A DNA stretch of 46,431 nt, from positions 1 to 46,431 of the IMG/VR virus record IMGVR_UViG_3300044515_000009. The stretch is one strand, 5' to 3'. The stretch is from a virus. The position numbers and the translations under genes were made by a program. Shown here in pieces: positions 14,723 to 25,600 of the stretch. Each line of letters starts with the position of its first letter. The stretch's first letter is position 1. The notes under the pieces are model-generated. The model was not told where the DNA came from. It did not search any database and worked only from the letters and a program-made list of their open reading frames with translations.

Positions 14723-15925
14723 ATGTCGCTTCTCATCGACATAGCAGGCCTCAACGACGGCCAGACCGACCAGGTGATGGAGTTCATCTGCAAGGCACAG
14801 CACGACGACGATCTATCTGACGCCATTTTCGACCAGCATCCATCGCCGTTTATCCGTAGGCTGGTCGAGCTATTCTATGATCGCGGATTGCTGAGGCTGA
14901 CGGACTTCCGCAATGACATCGAGAAGTGGCTAGAAGGCAAGCATTACCGTCCCGGGCCGATACCGCAAAGGCCCGACGGGGCCATGTCTAGATGGACGCC
15001 GGCCGAACTGCAGTTGGTCAAAATCTATCTGACGGCATTGCCGTCCGAGCAATTCGTGCTTGACGACTACATGCTGCTGATCGACTTCTTGTTTCAGCGG
15101 TACCTACCCGCCGAAGACATGCGCACCGAGGCGCAGTGGCTCGCGACTCGCGCGACACTCATGGGCCGCGTCCAGGCCAATATGGCGGATATCACGCCGC
15201 AGCAGGCCGACGTGCTTCTGGGTGCGCTGCCGCCGAGCATTCAGGCGGCCAAGCAGACGTTCACGATGTCAGCGATTCAGTCGGCCATCATCGACTACGC
15301 GGGCGCGCACACCGCGGAGAACGTCGTGTCCTTCACCGAGACTGCGCGCCACCGGTTGAAGCGCGCGATCCTCGCTGTCGAGGAGGCGCGGCTCACCGAG
15401 CGGCCCGGCACGATATCCTCGGCGCTACAAACACGCCTATTCGACGAATTCGGTGCGCTGAATCGCGACTGGCGAAGGGTGGCCGTTACCGAGGCGACTG
15501 AAAATATGTTGCAAGGTCAGATTTGCAGCATGCCGCTGGGTTCTCACGTCAAGCGCATCGAGCAATACCGCGGGGCATGCCCGTTTTGCAAGCGAATCGA
15601 CGGCAAGGTCATGGAAGTTGTAGCGGCCGATGCGACTGAGAAAGATGGGGCCACGCAAGTATGGCCAGGAAAAACCAATATTGGGCGCTCTGCCGCGCCT
15701 AGAAAGCGCGTGGGTTCAGATCTGGTTGAGCGTGATCCCGAGGAGCGCTGGTGGCTTCCCGCGGGGACCGCTCACCCACATTGCCGGGGCCGCTGGCTCC
15801 CTACTGTCGAGCCGCGGGCGGGCGACGATGTTGAATTTTCCGAATGGTTGAGCGTAACGCTTGGCGACAAGTCCACTGGAGAGAAATATGTTGGTACTCA
15901 CGAAGAAACCCGCCGCGTCGCCTAA
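14723..15925 (+). CDS. MuF-like minor head protein
   Basis: A 400-residue protein, 4 bases after the spike gene. The C-terminal third contains GACPFCKRIDGKV (C286, C289) and GTAHPHCRGRW, the Cys/His arrangement of the phage Mu F/SPP1 gp7 head morphogenesis family. Members sit on the portal and are thought to be ejected or to help packaging. The N-terminal two thirds are helical. The downstream gene starts within its 3' end (38-base overlap). Presence near the portal supports the assignment. Confidence 0.75.
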   Translation: MSLLIDIAGLNDGQTDQVMEFICKAQHDDDLSDAIFDQHPSPFIRRLVELFYDRGLLRLTDFRNDIEKWLEGKHYRPGPIPQRPDGAMSRWTPAELQLVKIYLTALPSEQFVLDDYMLLIDFLFQRYLPAEDMRTEAQWLATRATLMGRVQANMADITPQQADVLLGALPPSIQAAKQTFTMSAIQSAIIDYAGAHTAENVVSFTETARHRLKRAILAVEEARLTERPGTISSALQTRLFDEFGALNRDWRRVAVTEATENMLQGQICSMPLGSHVKRIEQYRGACPFCKRIDGKVMEVVAADATEKDGATQVWPGKTNIGRSAAPRKRVGSDLVERDPEERWWLPAGTAHPHCRGRWLPTVEPRAGDDVEFSEWLSVTLGDKSTGEKYVGTHEETRRVA

Positions 15926-16205
15926 GCGCGCATTGTTTTTGAAGTCAATGCCCCGTGGTCCGGTCGACACCGGGCCGGTATTCATGCTCACCGACGCAAT
16001 GGCGGCGCGCTATGACAAGGACCCCAGCGTACTCGCCGACCTGATGCGCGAGCTCGACGACCGAGACCTAGACAACATGGAGGGGAATATCGAGGTACGG
16101 CATCCCAAGGGGTACGTGCTAGGCCGATGGAACGGCGCTATGTCGACGCTGGATCCGGATCAGTCGATGCCTGACCTAGCGGGCGCCACAAAAGAAAACC
16201 CGTAG
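15888..16205 (+). CDS. small hypothetical protein after MuF
   Basis: A 105-residue protein from ATG 15888 (GGAGAG upstream), overlapping the MuF gene by 38 bases in another frame. A basic N-terminus is followed by an acidic helical middle (LADLMRELDDRDLDNME) and a small strand segment. No family recognised. It is 6 bases upstream of the giant polyvalent gene. Confidence 0.55.
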   Translation: MLVLTKKPAASPKRALFLKSMPRGPVDTGPVFMLTDAMAARYDKDPSVLADLMRELDDRDLDNMEGNIEVRHPKGYVLGRWNGAMSTLDPDQSMPDLAGATKENP

Positions 16206-16211
16206 ACCGCC

Positions 16212-19200
16212 ATGGGGATGGTGGCCTTCGTCAAGCACCCGCCGCTGCACGAGCCATCGGTGCCGCAGAAGCATGCCGGCAACTATCGAAAGCGGAAGAT
16301 TGCGTGGCGCGGCATGGAGATTTCGATCGAAAACGAGGCGGCCAGCATGCGCCGCGGCACGAACCGGGACGGCAAGTCGTGGGAACAGAGGATGTCTCAC
16401 CCCTACGGCTATTTCCGTGGGACTGAGGGCGTAGACGGCGACCACGTCGACTGCTTCGTGGGCCCTAACTTAGACGCGCCGACGGTGTTCGTCGTGCACG
16501 CGCGCAAGATCAACCGGTGGGACGAGTACGACGAAGACAAGGTAATGGTCGGATTCAACAGCGCGGCCGAAGCCAAACAGGCGTTCCTGGACAATTATAG
16601 CGATCCGCGCTTCTTCGGCGACATGGTAGAGATGCCGGCAGATGAGTTCCTGACCAAGGTCAAAGCGACCAAGGACGCGCCGGCGATGATCAAGGCTCAG
16701 CAGCTCAGCCTATTCGATGCGCCGGTCATGGTGCAGGCGTCCGTCAAGAAAGACGGCACCGTCGTAAAGCCGTACGTGCGCGTCCAGAAGAAGGCGCACA
16801 AGCCGCCGGCTGAAACCAAACAGACCAAAAGTGAAACGGAACAGCCGAAAGCGGTAACAAAACCGCCAGAAACTGAAACGATTCAGCCCAAACCTGAAAC
16901 GCCTCCCCCGCGTATCGCCGACAAGCACCCAGACGAACCCCATAAATTCGGCGCGCAGGGCCAAAGCAAGGCGGAGCGCCGCCGGATCAATGCCGAGGTC
17001 GTAGCCCTGGTTACTGGAGGAAAAACCGAGTTCACGCCGGCCGACAAGGCGCTGATGGCTAAGTACAGCGGCAACGGCGGATGCGCGGACAGCCTGAACG
17101 AGTATTACACCGATCCGGACGTCGCCGAAGCGATGTGGGGAGCGCTTCGAAACCTTGGCTTCCGGAGCGGTACCGCGCTCGAGCCGTCGGCCGGGACCGG
17201 CGTATTCCTCCAGACGGCGCCGGCGGGCGTCAAGGTGACTGGAGTCGAGATTGACCCGATCAGCGCGAAGGTCGCGCAGCATCTACACGGTGACACCCAT
17301 GAAATTCAGAATTCCAGCCTCGAGCGATTTGCGAATAACGACGATCGTCAGTTCGACGTGGTTATTGGCAATGCGCCATTTGGCGATCGCGGGGCGACAG
17401 TCCGGGATGACAAGCCCGATGTGGCGCGCGCCGACACATATTTCATCGACACGGCCCTAGACAAGACGGCGCCCGGCGGACTGGTGGCGATGATCGTCAA
17501 CCACGGCACCATGGACAGCGCGCGCGACGAGGCTATGCGGCTGCGATTCGCGACGAAAGGCGAGTTCCTAGGTGCGATCCGCATGCCCAACACCGCGTTC
17601 GAGCATTCGCACACCGACGTGACGGCGGATATCTGGTTCTTCCGCAAGCGAAGCAACGAGGTCGCGGGCGCACTGGGGACGCTGAAGCGTGACCAACTGA
17701 CCGCGCTGGGCGTCGCGACTCCGGAGTACTTGCGCGGCGATTACTTCGAGGATGCCGGCAAGCCTAACGTGCTTGGTTCGGTAGAACCCGGGTGGCGCGC
17801 GAAGGCCAATATGGGTAACGACATCACGGTGTCTGGCTCAATGCAGGGCGTTCCGGAGGCGATCGCGGGATTCGAGGCGGAGACGCCGGCGCCCGTGGAC
17901 ATGCACGCGATCCTGGCGGCGGTCGGCGGCGACGAGATCGCCAAGCGGCGTGCACTGGGCGCGTCCATGTCGCGGCCGTACGAGAAAAATAACCGCGGGG
18001 ACACTCGGACGGTGGACGGGATCCAGTACATCCTAGAAGGCGAGCCGCTGCGCTGGCACCGCGTCGACGAGTTCATGCAGCAGCAGTCTATCATCGACGC
18101 GACCCCGCTGGCCGAGGGCATCGAGAGGCTGTTCCGCGGCTCCGCGGTGGACCGGCCTGCGCTCGAGGCGGGGATCCGCGCGTACATCGAAAAGCATGGC
18201 CTGCCGTCCAAGAACAAGATGCTCGAGCAGGCGGCGCACCAGGACCGCATGCTCTACCGGTTGATCGGCGCCGTGAAGCCCGACGGCACTCTATCCGATG
18301 CTGTGCTCGGCAAGGCGGCGACCGCGGTCATGGGTTCGCTCGATACCGCGGCCCAGACGCTGGCGGCCGAACACGAGGACGGCCTATTCGGCGTCGATGA
18401 GATCGCCGAGCGGGCGGGCAAGTCGGCCGAGGACGTCGAGGACGCCATGATGGCGCAGTCCACCTATGCCTACGCGGGCAATGGCAAGTGGACGACGATG
18501 GCAAACTACCTGTCGGGCGAGCTCTGGCCGAAGTTGGACGCCGTCAAGGCGGATGCAGCGCGCACCGACCTGGCGGCGGGGTATGGCGCCAAGTACGCGC
18601 TGCAGGAGCGCAAGCTCGAAGAGGCGATCTCCCCGCTGTCGCTGGAAGACGTCGATATAGCCGTGAACTACGGGTTCATCCCGCTCGACGTGGTGGCCGC
18701 GTACTTCAACAATCTGAACGCCAAGTCCGATGCCTCGTACTATCGCGATCAGAAGCCCATCTCGCTGCGCTTTGCAAACGCGACCTTCTATGTGGAAGGC
18801 GGTTATTTCCCCGGCAAGCAGTTGCTCGATAAGTACCTGAATCGCGACGGCGTCAAAGAGGACGAGCAGCCGGCCATCGACCAGATGAATGCGGATTTCA
18901 AGGCGTGGCTCTTGAGTTCTCGCTACCGCGACCAGGTGGAGGATCTGTACAACCGCAAGTTCCGCGGCTTTGTGGCGCGCGAGTTTTCCGATGCTACGTT
19001 CGAGATCCCCGGGATGAACACCGAGGGCCTGAAGGACTACCAGTACGGCGGCGTGCGCTGGGCGCTCAATAACCGCGGCGGTATCATCGCGGCCGACGTG
19101 GGACTCGGCAAGACGGTGCGCGCGCTCATGCTCGCGCGGCTCGCTAAGATCAACGGCCAGGCCAAGCAGCCGGTCATTGTGGTGCCCAAGTCGGTGCTCT

Positions 19201-22200
19201 CCAACTGGGCGAAGGAAGCCGAGCGCTGGTTCCCGGGATCAAAGGTGCTCATGATCGGCGAGACGCTGGACGCTAAGGGTAAGCCGAAGGCAGACAGTGC
19301 GGCCGAGCGCAATCGCAAGCTGCACGACATGACGCAGAATGCGTACGATTTTGTGTTCATCTCGCAACCGGCCTGGAATACCATCGACATCGATCCGGAC
19401 CTCAAGGACCGCTATTCTAGTGAGGATTTCTGGGCGCAGCGCAAGGATCAGAAGGAAGGCGGCCGCGAGAGCCGCAAGCGCCTCGAGGCGGCGAAGATGC
19501 GCCACGAGCAGAACGTGGCCGGCAAAGACTTCCAGAATAGATCCGACGCGGCCGACTTCGACAAGCTCGGCATTGACATGCTGATTATGGACGAAGCTCA
19601 CGCCTACAAGAACCTGTTCGGCGCGCGCAACCGGTTTGGCGAGAAGCCTAAGTTCCTGGGCGGCGGCGCGATGTCCAAGCGGGCGCTAGACACGACCATG
19701 AAGGCGCGCTGGGTGCGCGACAATAATGGCGGCCGGAACGTCTATTTCCTGACGGCGACACCGAGCAAGAACAGCCCGCTCGAAATCTACTCGATGCTGT
19801 CGTACGTCGCTCCGGACTCACTTGAGCAACTGGGAATCCGCAACAGCGAGGAGTTCATTGATCGCTTCTGCGAGTTCAAGAACGGCCAGATCCTGGGCCT
19901 CGACGGCACGATCGAGGAGGCGCTGTACACGTCCGGATTCAAGAACATGGACGAGCTGCGCGAGATCATGCGGCGAAACATTGACCGCAAGACGGCGGCG
20001 GACGTCGGTCTCAAGCTTCCGGAGCGCGAGGACTTCGAGCATGTGTTGCCGATGACGGCCCAGCAGGCGGCGGTCTATACGACATTGCGCGAGCAGATCG
20101 AGAATGCGGACACCGAGGGCGGCGCCGAATCTCACATATTCTCTGTGATGAGCCGCATGGGGAAGGCATCGCTGGACCTCGAGTTGCTGGACCCCGCTGC
20201 ATACGCTGGCGCGGAGAGCCCGAAGTACAACGAGGTCTCGAAGATAGCCGCCGCAAACACCAAGGACGGGGGGCAGATTGTCTTTTGCGAGGCGATCCAG
20301 TCGCACGACAAGATCAGGGCGGCGCTGGTAAAGGCCGGCATCCCGGCGGAGCAGGTCGTCATTTTCAACGCGCAGACGGCCCCGACGTCCGAGGATCGGC
20401 AGCGAATACAGGACGACTTCAACGCCGGCAAGACCAAGGTCGTCATCGGCAACAAGACTATGGAGGAGGGGGTAAACCTCCAAATGTACACGGCCGACAT
20501 TCACCACATGGACACGCCGTGGGAGCCCGCTACGCTGCAGCAGCGAAACGGCCGCGGCTTGCGCCAGGGAAATACCAATGCGGCGATCCGCATCCACAGC
20601 TACCACTCGGCCGGAACGTTCGACGGCTACCGCTACCAGACGGTTATGGCGAAAAAGGACTGGCAGCAACTGCTATGGAACGGCGGCAATCGCATAGAGA
20701 ACCTGGCGACGCCTAACGTACCGAGCCGCGATGAGATGCTGATCATGCTGTCGGCCGATCCGGATGCCGAGCGCGTGAAAATGGCGACCAACAAGGCGGC
20801 CGCCGAAGCCACCTATAAGACAGCCAAAACGACCGATGCCAGCAACGACTTCATTCGATTCCAGTCTATGAAGATGAACCTGGCCGCGCTCAAGAACAAG
20901 GAAACGGCCGCCGGGCGCCGCCTCAAGCAGAACATGGGACTGCTCCACGCCAAACTGAAGGCCAACGAGCATTTCTCGCAAAAGGCCGCGCTCGACTCCG
21001 AGACGCCGGTGCTGATACACCCCTCGACGGGCGCCGTGGTGCGCGCCGGCCAGGGCGTCAAGATGAAGGGCGAACAGTTCGTCGTCACGGGCGTCGATAC
21101 GAAGGACAACGAGGTCACGTTGCGGCGCTGGGCCCAAGTATCGGGCCGCGGCGCGATGACCGTGAAGCTGTCCGACATGGGCGCCGAATCTAGCGTCCAC
21201 GAGCATGACGCGGCAGCCGAGGAGGCGGAGGTCAATCGCCAGGTGGAGGCTGATGCCGGCGCGCAGCTCGAGGCGGCCAAGGGTCTCAAGGATATCGCGG
21301 CGCTGCATTCCTCGGTGATCGCCAAGAACTACGCGCGGCTGCAGGAGCGCTTGCACGCGGGCGCGAAGGACTACACGGCCACGTTCCCCTACGGCGACGT
21401 TGCGATGATCCACCCGTCCGGCAAGGTTGTGACAGCGTCGAGTTACGCGCACAAGGATCTCCAGGACCACGATTACGTGCTGCCGACGCCTGAGCATCGC
21501 GAGAAGATGATCCGCGCCTATGGCGATATGGAGCGCTCTAAGAAGTTCCACATGAAGACCGACACGTATGGTCGCGGCCGCAACAAGTCGTACAAGACCA
21601 GCGAAACGATGGAAGCGCGCTACAACGACAGCTATAGCACGCATCACAATCCGATCGGCGCCGCAGGCAAGGAGATCATGGGGGCGAACTTCCAGGAGGA
21701 GGCGCACCAGGCGTTCGAGGCCGAGCAGTTCGAGAAGATGCAGCACGCCAAGAACATGGATGACGCGATGCGCGATGCAGCGCCCACGATCCAGGTGGAT
21801 TACAACGGCGTCAAGTGGCCGAAAAAGACGCTCGCGATTCTCTTCATCGTCGCCAAGCACACGGGGAAGCTCGACGCGCCAATCGCGAATCAGATACCGA
21901 ACGGCGAGACGGTATACGGCCGCGCATCGCCGCTGCTCGACCGGCGGCTGTTCAATGTGCGCAAGTTCCACCATAGCGAGTCAGTGCATGGCCTGAGAAC
22001 GCAGGACGCGCTGCAGAAGCTAGCCGAGGCCAACGGCCATTACGACCTGGCGGCCGCGATAGCCATTCAGGGGCGGCCGCCGGCGGAGGCAATGACCCAC
22101 ATCCTAGATATGCCGCTTGAGCGCGACGGCGTGATCGACGGCATCACGCACCTCGTCGAGAAGCATCCCGACATCGCGAGCAAGCCGGTGTCTGAGTTCA

Positions 22201-22298
22201 TCGACTCCTACGCGATCAAGCAAAAGTTTGGCCACGGCTACGAAACGCTTAAAATGAGCGAACTGCCCGACGCGCTGCGCCCGAAAGAGGCCGCATGA
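16212..22298 (+). CDS. giant polyvalent protein: InPase-like, adenine methylase, SNF2 helicase (DarB-like)
   Basis: A 2028-residue protein. Residues ~30-165 (HPYGYFRGTEGVDGDHVDC, then YDEDKVMVGF) match the inorganic-pyrophosphatase-like domain of phage and plasmid polyvalent proteins. A Pro/Lys/Glu-rich linker follows. Residues ~275-435 are an adenine-specific methylase: motif I EPSAGTG (323-329) and a NAPFG variant of NPPF/Y (about 386-390). Residues ~935-1480 are an SNF2-type helicase: ADVGLGKT (961-968), DEAH (1126-1129), and R-N-G-R-G-L-R-Q-G (motif VI, about 1445). P1 DarB, a virion antirestriction protein, has the same methylase-helicase logic. Packaging in the capsid and protection of incoming DNA are inferred. 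The remainder is unrecognised apart from an SH3-like segment near 1600. Confidence 0.85.
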   Translation: MGMVAFVKHPPLHEPSVPQKHAGNYRKRKIAWRGMEISIENEAASMRRGTNRDGKSWEQRMSHPYGYFRGTEGVDGDHVDCFVGPNLDAPTVFVVHARKINRWDEYDEDKVMVGFNSAAEAKQAFLDNYSDPRFFGDMVEMPADEFLTKVKATKDAPAMIKAQQLSLFDAPVMVQASVKKDGTVVKPYVRVQKKAHKPPAETKQTKSETEQPKAVTKPPETETIQPKPETPPPRIADKHPDEPHKFGAQGQSKAERRRINAEVVALVTGGKTEFTPADKALMAKYSGNGGCADSLNEYYTDPDVAEAMWGALRNLGFRSGTALEPSAGTGVFLQTAPAGVKVTGVEIDPISAKVAQHLHGDTHEIQNSSLERFANNDDRQFDVVIGNAPFGDRGATVRDDKPDVARADTYFIDTALDKTAPGGLVAMIVNHGTMDSARDEAMRLRFATKGEFLGAIRMPNTAFEHSHTDVTADIWFFRKRSNEVAGALGTLKRDQLTALGVATPEYLRGDYFEDAGKPNVLGSVEPGWRAKANMGNDITVSGSMQGVPEAIAGFEAETPAPVDMHAILAAVGGDEIAKRRALGASMSRPYEKNNRGDTRTVDGIQYILEGEPLRWHRVDEFMQQQSIIDATPLAEGIERLFRGSAVDRPALEAGIRAYIEKHGLPSKNKMLEQAAHQDRMLYRLIGAVKPDGTLSDAVLGKAATAVMGSLDTAAQTLAAEHEDGLFGVDEIAERAGKSAEDVEDAMMAQSTYAYAGNGKWTTMANYLSGELWPKLDAVKADAARTDLAAGYGAKYALQERKLEEAISPLSLEDVDIAVNYGFIPLDVVAAYFNNLNAKSDASYYRDQKPISLRFANATFYVEGGYFPGKQLLDKYLNRDGVKEDEQPAIDQMNADFKAWLLSSRYRDQVEDLYNRKFRGFVAREFSDATFEIPGMNTEGLKDYQYGGVRWALNNRGGIIAADVGLGKTVRALMLARLAKINGQAKQPVIVVPKSVLSNWAKEAERWFPGSKVLMIGETLDAKGKPKADSAAERNRKLHDMTQNAYDFVFISQPAWNTIDIDPDLKDRYSSEDFWAQRKDQKEGGRESRKRLEAAKMRHEQNVAGKDFQNRSDAADFDKLGIDMLIMDEAHAYKNLFGARNRFGEKPKFLGGGAMSKRALDTTMKARWVRDNNGGRNVYFLTATPSKNSPLEIYSMLSYVAPDSLEQLGIRNSEEFIDRFCEFKNGQILGLDGTIEEALYTSGFKNMDELREIMRRNIDRKTAADVGLKLPEREDFEHVLPMTAQQAAVYTTLREQIENADTEGGAESHIFSVMSRMGKASLDLELLDPAAYAGAESPKYNEVSKIAAANTKDGGQIVFCEAIQSHDKIRAALVKAGIPAEQVVIFNAQTAPTSEDRQRIQDDFNAGKTKVVIGNKTMEEGVNLQMYTADIHHMDTPWEPATLQQRNGRGLRQGNTNAAIRIHSYHSAGTFDGYRYQTVMAKKDWQQLLWNGGNRIENLATPNVPSRDEMLIMLSADPDAERVKMATNKAAAEATYKTAKTTDASNDFIRFQSMKMNLAALKNKETAAGRRLKQNMGLLHAKLKANEHFSQKAALDSETPVLIHPSTGAVVRAGQGVKMKGEQFVVTGVDTKDNEVTLRRWAQVSGRGAMTVKLSDMGAESSVHEHDAAAEEAEVNRQVEADAGAQLEAAKGLKDIAALHSSVIAKNYARLQERLHAGAKDYTATFPYGDVAMIHPSGKVVTASSYAHKDLQDHDYVLPTPEHREKMIRAYGDMERSKKFHMKTDTYGRGRNKSYKTSETMEARYNDSYSTHHNPIGAAGKEIMGANFQEEAHQAFEAEQFEKMQHAKNMDDAMRDAAPTIQVDYNGVKWPKKTLAILFIVAKHTGKLDAPIANQIPNGETVYGRASPLLDRRLFNVRKFHHSESVHGLRTQDALQKLAEANGHYDLAAAIAIQGRPPAEAMTHILDMPLERDGVIDGITHLVEKHPDIASKPVSEFIDSYAIKQKFGHGYETLKMSELPDALRPKEAA

Positions 22299-22621
22299 TC
22301 GATACCAATGTACTCGCCGCCAACACGCTGCAATTGCTGCAAGCCGATCCGTCGCGATATCGCAATTTCGGCGTGTACTGGTATCTGATCAAGGCGGTGC
22401 TAAAGAAGTACTACACCCAGGACAATCTGTTCCTGCTCGGCGACTACGTCGACAAGACGGTGACAGATCGGCTGCCGGCCGGCCAGTCGCTCGAGGAGGC
22501 GCTGAATGCGGCCGTGGTCGAGTACCAGCACAACGCTACCTATAACCTGGGCCGCGCAACCGTGACAGATCCCGATGGCGAGGAATTCATCATCATGGAT
22601 CAGGATGCGGGTGGCCTATGA
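22295..22621 (+). CDS. hypothetical protein between the two polyvalent genes
   Basis: A 108-residue protein overlapping both neighbours (ATGA at 22295 and at 22618), so the three are one coupled unit. It is mostly helical, with V-Y-W-Y-L-I-K-A-V-L-K-K-Y-Y near residue 27 and an acidic C-terminus. A small helical protein of this kind is often linked to large polyvalent genes; function unknown. Confidence 0.55.
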   Translation: MIDTNVLAANTLQLLQADPSRYRNFGVYWYLIKAVLKKYYTQDNLFLLGDYVDKTVTDRLPAGQSLEEALNAAVVEYQHNATYNLGRATVTDPDGEEFIIMDQDAGGL

Positions 22622-25600
22622 TTATCTTCCTCAAGGCTTCATCGATACCGGCCGGCGCCCGCTGGATCACCATCCACCCGCACGGGCCCGATGAAAAGGG
22701 ACAGCCGCTGCTGATCCAGCCTAATCCCGATGGGAGCGCGCACGTGGTCGGCGGCGCCGGTGGCAGCCTGAACTACCTCAAGCTCAAAAAGGTGCGGTCG
22801 GAGTCCGACTATCAGAAAGAGGCTGAGGAGAAGCGCCAGCAGAAGAGTACCGAGCGAAAAGAGCAGACCAAGCGCGACAAGGCGGCCGGCATTCACGAGT
22901 CTAAGCAGCAGGCCAAGGCGAACGTGCGAGTGCAACGGCTCAGCCACGAGAGCGATTTCGTCAAAACGGTGGCTGACAAACTTGGCTGGGACAAGGCGGC
23001 GACCGAGTTCCCAGAGGACAAGTACAAGGATTTGAGCGAGCCAGCGGTCAACAAGCTGCGCGAGCAGTTTCACCGCAACGTGCTGAAGCAGGCCAAGGAT
23101 GCTGTTGTCGAGGTGCGCCAGCACTTGCTGAAGGATGCCGATGCGCGCATGACCGCAGGCCTCGCGTCCGTGCCGGTCACCAGCACCAGCGATGACGTCG
23201 TGTCCGTACAGGACTTGGACCCGATCCCGACGAACACGACGGGGCTGGGGTTCTCGACCAAGTACGCGGCGCGCGCCGAGAAACAGGGTATGACGCCAGA
23301 AGCGGTCGGCGAGGAGAAGGCGGAGCGCCAGGCGAAGATGAGCGATCGCCAGCGCGAGTCCGTCATCAAGCGCGGCAAACTGGCGGATGCCATCGGCAAA
23401 GAGTTGGAGTCGGTCCGGGATCCGGCGCCCGATATAAAGTCGAACTTGGGCGACCTCAGCAAGGCTATGGAGTTGCTGAAGGCCGAGAAGAAGCTGAAAC
23501 AGGTGCACAAGAAGTCTCGCGATGCCATGGCGGAGATCAATGACGCCAAGGCCGAACCCAAGGCCTACGTGCTGGCAGCCGATGAGGAAGCCAGCGAGGA
23601 TGCTGTAAAAGAGGATTTGAGCAATGACCTGCGAACCATTAAGACACTGGCATTTCTGTCGGAGTTCCATAAAATTGGAGGCGCGGATAGCCTTGGTAAG
23701 TACGTTGGCATCGGTGCTTTCAATAGTGTCAATGCACTCGCGCTGGCCGTCAGCGGCGACGCACTGGTTGATCGCAGTGTCGTGGACGTGCTTGGGATTG
23801 CTGGTGCTGCGCAAGTTCTTGCCAGGCGCATCCATGCTGATCTTTCGGCCGCTAATGCGCAGCGGGTGTCGGAGGGCATGCAAGACTTCCACCTAAACGA
23901 GTACATGAAGACCAGCCAGGACGCCATGGACCGCGTCAAGGCTCTGACCGACCAGGCGAAGGCGATGGAGGTCACCGACCTCTCGACGGCGACCGATATC
24001 AAGGCGGCGCAGGAACTGAACCACCGGCATGCCGAATTGATCGGCGACGCACAGCGCATCATCGGCGAAGCCCTCGGCGAGCTCGAAGCCAACGCTGCGC
24101 TGACGCTGGCGCTCAAGCGGCCCGCAGACAAGCCGTTTCAGGTATCGCTCGGCAAGACGTCGTTTGAAACCGCGCTGACGCAGGCGCGTGCGATCGGCCT
24201 GCAGCGCGGCGACTACCAGATTGAGAACACCGCCGGCAACACATTCCTGACGGTGACGCCAGAAGGCATGTCGCGGCTCGCCAAGCCGGTCAACAAGGGC
24301 GATATCGAGCAGGTTCACCGCAACCTGTCCATCATCAATGGCGACCAGGACGAGGATGACTGGTTGCCGGAAGGGTTCGCGCGTCGTCCGGATCTCGTCA
24401 TGTCGGTGAAGCCGGGCGTTGCCGATCGGCTGGCCAAGCCATTCGCCGGCGGCGAGGACCTGGGGCAGTCTCTGCGCGACTACATCGGCGGCCGCGCGGC
24501 CGATGGCGACAACCCCGCCGACATCCTGGCGGACATCCAATCCGCTGATTTCGTGAACAAGGCCGGGCCTGGGCGCGCCGAGGCATACCGGGAGGCGCTC
24601 GACGCTGTCGCGCCGCTGCACGGCAAGGACGGCCAGATGCTGCGCGCCGCCGACATGGCGCCAGCCTTCGACCAATACGCGGATTCATTTGTCGACGGCC
24701 ACTACAAGGGTGAGCGGTCCGCCATCAACCGCCAGCAGTTCGCTGTCGATCAGAAGGCCGGCGATGCGCTGCACCGCGCGCTTGCTGCCACGCCGGCGGG
24801 CATCTCGGCCTACAAGCCCATTGGCGAGCTCGATCACCGCGACCAGCGCGCGCTGCGCCAGTTCTTTGCCGAGCACGTGGCCAAGGATAGTCCTGAGACG
24901 CAGGCGTTGCGCACCGACCTCGAGGAGCACGGCAAGAATGAGCCGGAGCGCAAGGTCGAGGATATGTTCGGCGACTCGACCGACAATCCCGACTGGACCG
25001 ATTGGCACAACCGCCGCGAGGAGATGGCGACCAAGGTCAACTCTGGCTCCCTGACCTGGGACAAATACATCGAGGCAATGCGCAGCCCAGAGAAGGCGTA
25101 CGAGTCGATGCAGGACCTGGTGCGATCGCACGTCAATGAGACCTTTGCGAAGACGTACAACACGCTCAACCCGGGGGCGCCGATCAAGACGGGGCGCGCG
25201 CCGATCCGCAATAACTTGGCGCATCTAGACATGATCGACCCCGCGGCGCGCGAGAAGCGCCAAGAGGCGGACCGCCAGCGTATCGATGCGCTGCGCGAGC
25301 GCGCGGCCGGCCGGTACGCCGCAGGCTCAGTATCAGACAAACTGGATGCGGCGCGCGCGCAAGAGGACGCATTCAATCAGTCGCAAATGGGCTTCTTTTC
25401 ATCCGAGGAATCTACGGAGACAAACGATAAGCCGCTGGGCGGCGATGAGCGGCATACGCTGGGTCACGTGGCGGAGCGCCAGATCTCCGGCATGATGGGC
25501 GTCTACGGCCGCGGGTTCGATGCCAAGAAGAAACTCGACATTTTCCAGCCGTCTATGAGCGGCGGCAAGAATGCGCCGCGCCAGCGCCTAATCAAGATGA

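Noticed and set aside
20673-21974. Long minus-strand frame (433 codons)
   Set aside because: It is antisense to the giant methylase-helicase gene; Arg/Leu/His-rich composition typical of the reverse frame of GC-rich coding DNA, no ribosome site and no domain.
22639-23892. Long minus-strand frame (417 codons)
   Set aside because: Antisense shadow of the second giant gene, with Leu/Arg/His-rich low-quality sequence; sense frame has clear domains.
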